Below, piece after piece: positions 59,543-64,000 of a DNA stretch of 64,000 bases. The notes under the pieces are model-generated. The model did no database searches. It was given only the letters and a program-made list of their open reading frames with translations, and was not told the origin of the DNA. The stretch is from an uncultured Oscillospiraceae bacterium. Its GTDB lineage: Bacteria > Bacillota > Clostridia > Oscillospirales > Acutalibacteraceae. The DNA lies in NCBI GenBank assembly GCA_949289045.1, contig CASEMN010000002.1:124001-188000 (forward strand), in the 5' to 3' direction. Every line of letters starts with the position of its first letter. Position 1 is the stretch's first letter. The position numbers were made by a program, and so were the translations under genes.

Positions 59543-61390
59543 TTACACCTGAGAAACATAGTATTTGGCCTGAGAATTCCAAAGCTTTGAGTACATTCCG
59601 TTTTCATCACTGAGAAGCTGTTCATGATCGCCGAACTGAACTATATTACCTTTTTCAAATACAAGTATCTTATCGCAGAAACGGCAGGAAGACAGACGAT
59701 GAGAAATATAGATGGCAGTTTTGCCGCTTGTGAATTCATTGAATCTGCTGTAAACCTCAAACTCGGAAATTGGGTCAAGGGCGGCGGTTGGTTCGTCGAG
59801 GACTACAAAAGGAGCGTCCCTGTAAAGTGCTCGTGAAATTGCAAGTTTCTGAGCTTCTCCCCCTGAAATTTCCACTCCGTCATCGTCAAAATCTTTATAG
59901 AGAACAGTGTTTTCCTTGTTTTTCATTTCATTTACAAATTTGTCTGCACCCGATTTTTCAAGGCTTGAGAAAAGCCTTTCCCTGTCATAATCCATTGAGG
60001 TTGTGACATTCTGCGAAAGAGGAACTGAGAAAAGGGCGAAATCCTGAAATACCACAGAGAACAGCGACATATATTCATTGATATCGTATTTTCTTATATC
60101 TATGCCGTTTAGAGTAATTTCTCCTTCGGTTGGGTCATAAAGCCTGCATAAAAGCTTTATGAAAGTGCTTTTTCCCGAACCATTATGACCTACGAAAGCT
60201 ATGTGCTCACCGATTTTGAATTTAAATGAAACATCTTTAAGGGCATAGGAATCCGAACCGGCATATTTAAAGCTGACGTTTTTAAATTCAATTTCATAAT
60301 CGCAGTCAGTTCTTTTTTCGACAGGAAGAGTACCCATTTTTCTCTCAGTGGGATAGTCGTAAACCTTACGCATATATCCGGCATTGGCTATATCATAATT
60401 TAACATCATGGGTATACATCCGAGCTGAGTAACACTTGCAATAATAATCGGAATACTTCCCGTAAGCCTTACTATATCGTCTACAGTCATAAGTCCGCCA
60501 ACAGCTTTCACACAGATAAAGGCGTATATTATCGAAGTGAGAACAGCCTGCATGATTCTCATTGTATAATTTTCCACAATTGTCTTTTTATCTGAATATT
60601 TTCTGTGTTCCATCATTCCGGATTTAAAATCGATGTATTCGTCTAAAACCATCTTCTGAGAACTATAAAGTCTTATATCCTTACCCTTTTTATACTCCTT
60701 GGTGAAATCCATCCAATACATAAATTGGGAAAAAATATCAGTATAGTATTCCCATAATTTTATGTTCTTTTTTGAAGCACAATCTCCCGCAAGAGCTGTT
60801 ATTACAGCACACAGTATAAATGCTGCAAGCATAACAACAGCAAATTTCCAAGAAGTAAGAAAGGATAAATTATCAAAGGTCAGAAATCCTTTTATTGCCG
60901 GTGAAATGGCAGCAATTGAAAACACCAGACCGAAAATTCCGCCTATTGCTGACTGCATAGATGCATAAAAGCTGTAAATTATTCCGCCGTTGTTCATTAA
61001 TGATGTCTGGCAGTGTTTAAGTGTAACCTGAAAGTCCGGCTTTTCCAATAGGGCATAGTCTTTGCCCGTAACAATTTCTGTAAGGATTTTATTTTCAGAC
61101 AGCTGTATAACTGACATCTGTTTTCTGAATTCCTTTTGCAAAGCTGAATTTACAACAGAAAAAACAAATACGGATACTGCAAGGAAAACAGCATTAAGCA
61201 TTATTTCCTTTGCCGGTGCTCCAACGGAAAACATTGAAGTAATTTTAGCAGAAAAATAAATAGCTGAAAGCTGCGGCAAAAATGCCGTAACAGAGTATAA
61301 AAGCATTATAGGGATAACTTTTTTATCAGTCTGCTTAAAAAACCTAAGGGCAAAGCGTATATTCATTTTCGTTTCCTGTTTATTACTCAA
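59543..61390 (-). CDS. ABC exporter half-transporter, second subunit
   Basis: An ABC half-transporter of 616 residues: a membrane domain with about six helices (residues 20 to about 330), then the ATPase. Walker A VGHNGSGKST is near 403, the signature ISGGEAQKLAISRA near 515 (Ile for the usual Leu), Walker B FVVLDEPTAALDP near 537. The frame could start with ATG at 61366, but a TTG at 61390 has GGAGGTG 6 bp upstream and overlaps the stop of the preceding gene by 8 bp; I prefer it. It forms a two-gene operon with the next feature and is likely its heterodimer partner. The substrate is unknown. Confidence 0.88.
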   Translation of the reverse strand: MSNKQETKMNIRFALRFFKQTDKKVIPIMLLYSVTAFLPQLSAIYFSAKITSMFSVGAPAKEIMLNAVFLAVSVFVFSVVNSALQKEFRKQMSVIQLSENKILTEIVTGKDYALLEKPDFQVTLKHCQTSLMNNGGIIYSFYASMQSAIGGIFGLVFSIAAISPAIKGFLTFDNLSFLTSWKFAVVMLAAFILCAVITALAGDCASKKNIKLWEYYTDIFSQFMYWMDFTKEYKKGKDIRLYSSQKMVLDEYIDFKSGMMEHRKYSDKKTIVENYTMRIMQAVLTSIIYAFICVKAVGGLMTVDDIVRLTGSIPIIIASVTQLGCIPMMLNYDIANAGYMRKVYDYPTERKMGTLPVEKRTDCDYEIEFKNVSFKYAGSDSYALKDVSFKFKIGEHIAFVGHNGSGKSTFIKLLCRLYDPTEGEITLNGIDIRKYDINEYMSLFSVVFQDFALFSVPLSQNVTTSMDYDRERLFSSLEKSGADKFVNEMKNKENTVLYKDFDDDGVEISGGEAQKLAISRALYRDAPFVVLDEPTAALDPISEFEVYSRFNEFTSGKTAIYISHRLSSCRFCDKILVFEKGNIVQFGDHEQLLSDENGMYSKLWNSQAKYYVSQV

Positions 61391-63221
61391 GATTTTCACC
61401 TCCTGCCGGTTCCTCATTATAATAATAACTCTGCATTGAATACATCTTAAAGTATTCGCCTTTATCTTTCATAAGCTGCTCGTGGGTTCCCTCCTGAACT
61501 ATGGAGCCGTCTTTCATAAACAGAATCCTGTCACAGAAAGCGGTACTGGCAAGTCGGTGGGAAATGTAAAAGGACGTTTTACCCTTGGTGATTTCATCGT
61601 ATTTCATATAAAGCTCATTTTCTGCAATAGGGTCAAGAGCCGCCGTAGGTTCATCAAGAATTATAATTGGAGACTGTTTATAAATGGCTCTGGCACAGAG
61701 AAGCTTCTGGGTTTCGCCTCCAGATAAATCAATACCGTTTTTGTTTATTTCCTTATGAAGCTTAGTTTTCACTTCGTCGGGAAGAGACGCTATTTTTTCC
61801 TCAAGTCCTGCAAACTTTATGGATTTTTGAAGTAATTCTTCATCTGCTTTACCCTCAGTCATTGTGATATTGCTTTCAATTGAGGAAGGCATAGTGAATA
61901 TATCCTGAAAAACTGCCGAGAAGAGCCTGTATCTATCCTCTTTTGCAATTTCCTGTATATTTTTTTCGTTTATTAGTATTCTGCCGCTGGTGGGAGAATA
62001 AAGTCCGCAGAGAAGTTTAACGGTAGTCGTTTTACCTGCTCCGTTAGCACCCACAATGGCTATTTTCTCACCTGCCCCTATTTTAAAGGAAAGATGTGAG
62101 ACAGCGTCATGAACACCATCGTAAGAAAAGCTTACATCGTCAAATTCCACAGTGCATTCTTCAGGGAATTTTTCCAATGGCTTTGCATTACTGAAATCCT
62201 CTTCTTTTTCAATACATTTACGGTAATCGTCGGCATAGAGATGGTTTGAATAAAGCTCGCCATAGGTCTGTGCAACCTGAAAAATCCATGAGTTTGCTCC
62301 GCTTATGACTGAATAGTAAAAAGCAAAATCTCCCGCCGTAAGTCTGCCTTTTGAATAAAGACTTATGAGAATTGCAAAAACCGATAAATCACGGGCAAGA
62401 AAAACACCATAAGTCAGAGTATTATAAATAAAATGCTTCTTATTAGCACTGTTTTCAAACCTTTTATAATCACCTATAAGCATATCTATAAGGGGTGTAA
62501 ACCAGTTTGCCACATTGAATATCTTCATATCCTTTGCGGCTTTTAAATCAGAGCCTTTTCCAGTGGATAGATACCTTGCTTTTCTGGTCTTACCCAAATA
62601 TTCTCTGTTCTCTTCTATCGACACTTTTTTCGATAAAACGCAAAAAATAAAATTAACGGCTGCCGAGAAAATGCATACAGCTAAAATCAACGGGTCTGCC
62701 AAAGCTACAAGTGCGAAGAACGCTGCTATTCCCGTAAGGGCAATTATCATTTTCTGAATATTATAGAGAAACTGCGATAAACCCATATCTCCGTAAAAAA
62801 CACTCGAAACTGCCTTATCAAAAATCTTTCTCTTTTCATAGCTTTCAATATCTTCATAACTTACGGAAAGATTCTTCCTAATGATGTTTCCTAAAATGGT
62901 ATATCTCCACTTTTCACTGTAACGCATAATCTGCATTTCGTTTTTGTAGGACATAGCCTGAAAAATGATGTTCATGGCTGCAAAGGCGAAAAATGAAATG
63001 AGCAGAGTTTTTGCATCTGCATCACCTGTAATGCAGTCGATTATTATTTTAAGTATAAACGTTGCCGCAAGGGGAATAAAAACCGCAGGTACTATTCCAT
63101 AAACAAAGGTCATTATAAGTTTAAATTTGCTGTCGTTGTTAACATCAAGCATCATCTTAAAAAGATATTTGATATTCTGATAAAAAGAGTATTTTGTTTT
63201 TTCATTTGCTGGTGCGTTCAA
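61383..63221 (-). CDS. ABC exporter half-transporter, first subunit
   Basis: An ABC half-transporter of 612 residues: six-helix membrane domain (about 25-320) and ATPase. Walker A VGANGAGKTT is near 390, signature LSGGETQKLLCARA near 508, Walker B IIILDEPTAALDP near 528. Start choice: an ATG at 63254 has a poor ribosome site and would lie upstream of the expected transcript start of the -10 at 63246-63251. GAGAGGAG precedes both an ATG at 63230 (too close) and the TTG at 63221 (9 bp), so I use the TTG. The second half-transporter overlaps its end by 8 bp. A LytTR-type repeat lies upstream. A peptide or drug exporter is the likely role. Confidence 0.87.
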   Translation of the reverse strand: MNAPANEKTKYSFYQNIKYLFKMMLDVNNDSKFKLIMTFVYGIVPAVFIPLAATFILKIIIDCITGDADAKTLLISFFAFAAMNIIFQAMSYKNEMQIMRYSEKWRYTILGNIIRKNLSVSYEDIESYEKRKIFDKAVSSVFYGDMGLSQFLYNIQKMIIALTGIAAFFALVALADPLILAVCIFSAAVNFIFCVLSKKVSIEENREYLGKTRKARYLSTGKGSDLKAAKDMKIFNVANWFTPLIDMLIGDYKRFENSANKKHFIYNTLTYGVFLARDLSVFAILISLYSKGRLTAGDFAFYYSVISGANSWIFQVAQTYGELYSNHLYADDYRKCIEKEEDFSNAKPLEKFPEECTVEFDDVSFSYDGVHDAVSHLSFKIGAGEKIAIVGANGAGKTTTVKLLCGLYSPTSGRILINEKNIQEIAKEDRYRLFSAVFQDIFTMPSSIESNITMTEGKADEELLQKSIKFAGLEEKIASLPDEVKTKLHKEINKNGIDLSGGETQKLLCARAIYKQSPIIILDEPTAALDPIAENELYMKYDEITKGKTSFYISHRLASTAFCDRILFMKDGSIVQEGTHEQLMKDKGEYFKMYSMQSYYYNEEPAGGENLE

Positions 63222-63245
63222 ATTTTCCATCTCCTCTCGACTATG

Positions 63246-63251
63246 ATAATA
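63246..63251 (-). promoter_or_regulatory. -10 box of ABC exporter promoter
   Basis: Minus-strand TATTAT at 63251-63246. At 17 bp upstream the -35 position reads CACTTT (63274-63269), a poor match, as expected for an activator-dependent promoter. Confidence 0.5.
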
Positions 63252-63281
63252 CATTATTTTCTCTTTTAAAAGTGAATTTCT

Positions 63282-63313
63282 GCACGAACGGTATCATATA
63301 GAGCACGAATGGT
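63282..63313 (-). promoter_or_regulatory. 21-bp-spaced direct repeat upstream of ABC exporter genes
   Basis: On the minus strand ACCATTCGTGC (63313-63303) and ACCGTTCGTGC (63292-63282) are two copies of an 11-mer that differ at one base, with starts 21 bp apart (two helical turns). The second copy ends just upstream of the -35 position. The layout matches binding sites of LytTR-type response regulators (AgrA, ComE, BlpR). No LytTR gene is in the window. Confidence 0.6.
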
Positions 63314-63372
63314 TAATTTTGCAATTCTTTTCGCTGCTTAAGATGATGAAACAGTTTTAGAGAATAAAAAAT

Positions 63373-63400
63373 CCCGGCAGGAATTTTCATTCCCGCCGGG
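63373..63400 (-). terminator. Terminator of Mur-ligase-like gene
   Basis: CCCGGC-A-GGAAT pairs with ATTCC-C-GCCGGG around a TTTC loop; six T follow on the minus strand. Confidence 0.88.
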
Positions 63401-63421
63401 TAAAAGCTTTATAGACCTATT

Positions 63422-64000
63422 TTATTTTTCGTTTTTGATCTCTTCCCAGAGCTCTTTTACAACAACTCTTTCATCAAAGGGATACTTTACGCCGTTGATT
63501 TCTTCATAATCCCAGTGACCCTTACCGATAAGGAGAATTATATCTCCATCTTCGGCCATTTTCATAGCGTGCTTAATGGCAGTTCTGCGGTCAACAATCT
63601 CAGTGTACTTGCCGGTTGTTCTGTCAAGGCCCACTTTGATTTCGTTGTTTATATCCTCTACCTTTTCAAATCTCGGACAGTTTGAAGTGAGAATTGTAAA
63701 ATCAGCCATATTGCCCAGTATCTCACCTGCATCAGCTCTGCGGATTTTTGTACGGTTTCCGTCGGAGCCGAAAACAGCGATTATGCGATTGGGATTATAT
63801 GCCTTAACTGCGGAAATAAGGTTCTGAACACCAATTCCGTTATGGGCAAAGTCAAGAAGCACAGTAAAGGGAGCGTCAATTTTAACTCTTTCGGCTCTGC
63901 CTCTTATCTCGATTTCTTCGAGAGCGGTTGAAATAACGCTCTTATCTACTCCGCACATATGGCAGACACAGGCAGCTGAAAGGGAATCATAAATACTGAA
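63422..64000 (-). CDS. Divergent Mur ligase (MurE-like), C-terminal part
   Basis: About 193 C-terminal residues of a Mur-ligase-family amide ligase; the start lies beyond the window end. The fragment begins FSIYDSLSAACVC, the central/C-terminal domain boundary, then has LLDFAHNGIGVQNLI where MurE has a DYAHTP motif, VFGSDGNRTKIRRADAGEIL matching the MurE GGDRDKxKRP region, and IGKGHWDYEEING. In the position of DNPR it has NCPR (TSNCPRFEK). So it is related to MurE but with an altered substrate pocket. It is clearly not the housekeeping copy, which is at 33.8 kb. A role in modifying or cyclising a peptide or other polymer is possible but unknown. Confidence 0.85.
   Translation of the reverse strand, partial: FSIYDSLSAACVCHMCGVDKSVISTALEEIEIRGRAERVKIDAPFTVLLDFAHNGIGVQNLISAVKAYNPNRIIAVFGSDGNRTKIRRADAGEILGNMADFTILTSNCPRFEKVEDINNEIKVGLDRTTGKYTEIVDRRTAIKHAMKMAEDGDIILLIGKGHWDYEEINGVKYPFDERVVVKELWEEIKNEK

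Noticed and set aside
1..64000. CRISPR arrays, tRNA or rRNA genes, transposases and prophage genes
   Set aside because: Looked for on both strands; no regular repeats, clover-leaf genes or mobile-element proteins were recognised.

Overview
The window looks like chromosomal DNA of an anaerobic, low-to-moderate-GC Gram-positive bacterium of the class Clostridia, most plausibly a gut Oscillospiraceae/Ruminococcaceae member. The evidence is an mraZ-rsmH-ftsL-pbp-mur-fts division cluster, a whiA/rapZ/hprK neighbourhood, a sodium-pump decarboxylase pair, FeoAB, a Cys-type (anaerobically maturable) sulfatase, strong GGAGG ribosome sites, TTGACA/TATAAT promoters, and a murE whose DNPR motif points to meso-diaminopimelate peptidoglycan. 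No rRNA, tRNA, CRISPR array, transposase or phage gene was seen.

Layout. 1-6.2 kb holds accessory genes: the end of a fuculose-phosphate aldolase, an XRE regulator plus membrane protein pair, an SDR dehydrogenase, a TVP38-galK operon, a patatin and a PadR regulator. 6.3-12.1 kb holds recD2-comF-mreB-like and an oadG-oadB operon. 12.5-25 kb is mainly sugar and metal metabolism: alpha-galactosidase, feoAB, a close FucO homologue, a GNAT enzyme, an ATPase-sfsA operon, beta-mannosidase and a MocR-type regulator. At 25.3 kb a small Asn-rich gene is interrupted by an in-frame TGA.

25.6-39.8 kb is a twelve-gene division and wall cluster on the minus strand (mraZ to ftsZ). It has a clear promoter and three 10-bp MraZ boxes, and it lacks murD, murC and ftsA. 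39.9-42.6 kb holds an NAD salvage pair (pncA-pncB) divergent from an XRE regulator, with a perfect palindrome between them. 42.8-48.2 kb holds separately transcribed genes: a flippase, a sulfatase, a GT2 glycosyltransferase and a UroD-family protein. 48.3-57.6 kb is a second long minus-strand operon, hprK-ROK glucokinase-murB-rapZ-whiA-dnaE-pfkA, joining wall precursor synthesis, carbon control, replication and glycolysis. 57.8-64 kb holds a GT4 glycosyltransferase, a small conserved-looking protein, a paired ABC exporter preceded by a 21-bp-spaced direct repeat of the LytTR type, and the end of a divergent Mur ligase.

How the genes work together. murA, murB, murE, murF, mraY, murG, ftsW and the PASTA-containing PBP cover much of the route from UDP-GlcNAc to septal peptidoglycan, with FtsZ, FtsL and FtsQ as divisome parts. 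Galactokinase, alpha-galactosidase, beta-mannosidase, FucA/FucO and the sulfatase suggest use of plant and host glycans. The observations most worth following are the interrupted small gene at 25.3 kb, the direct-repeat promoter in front of the ABC pair, and the Mur-like ligase with NCPR in place of DNPR.
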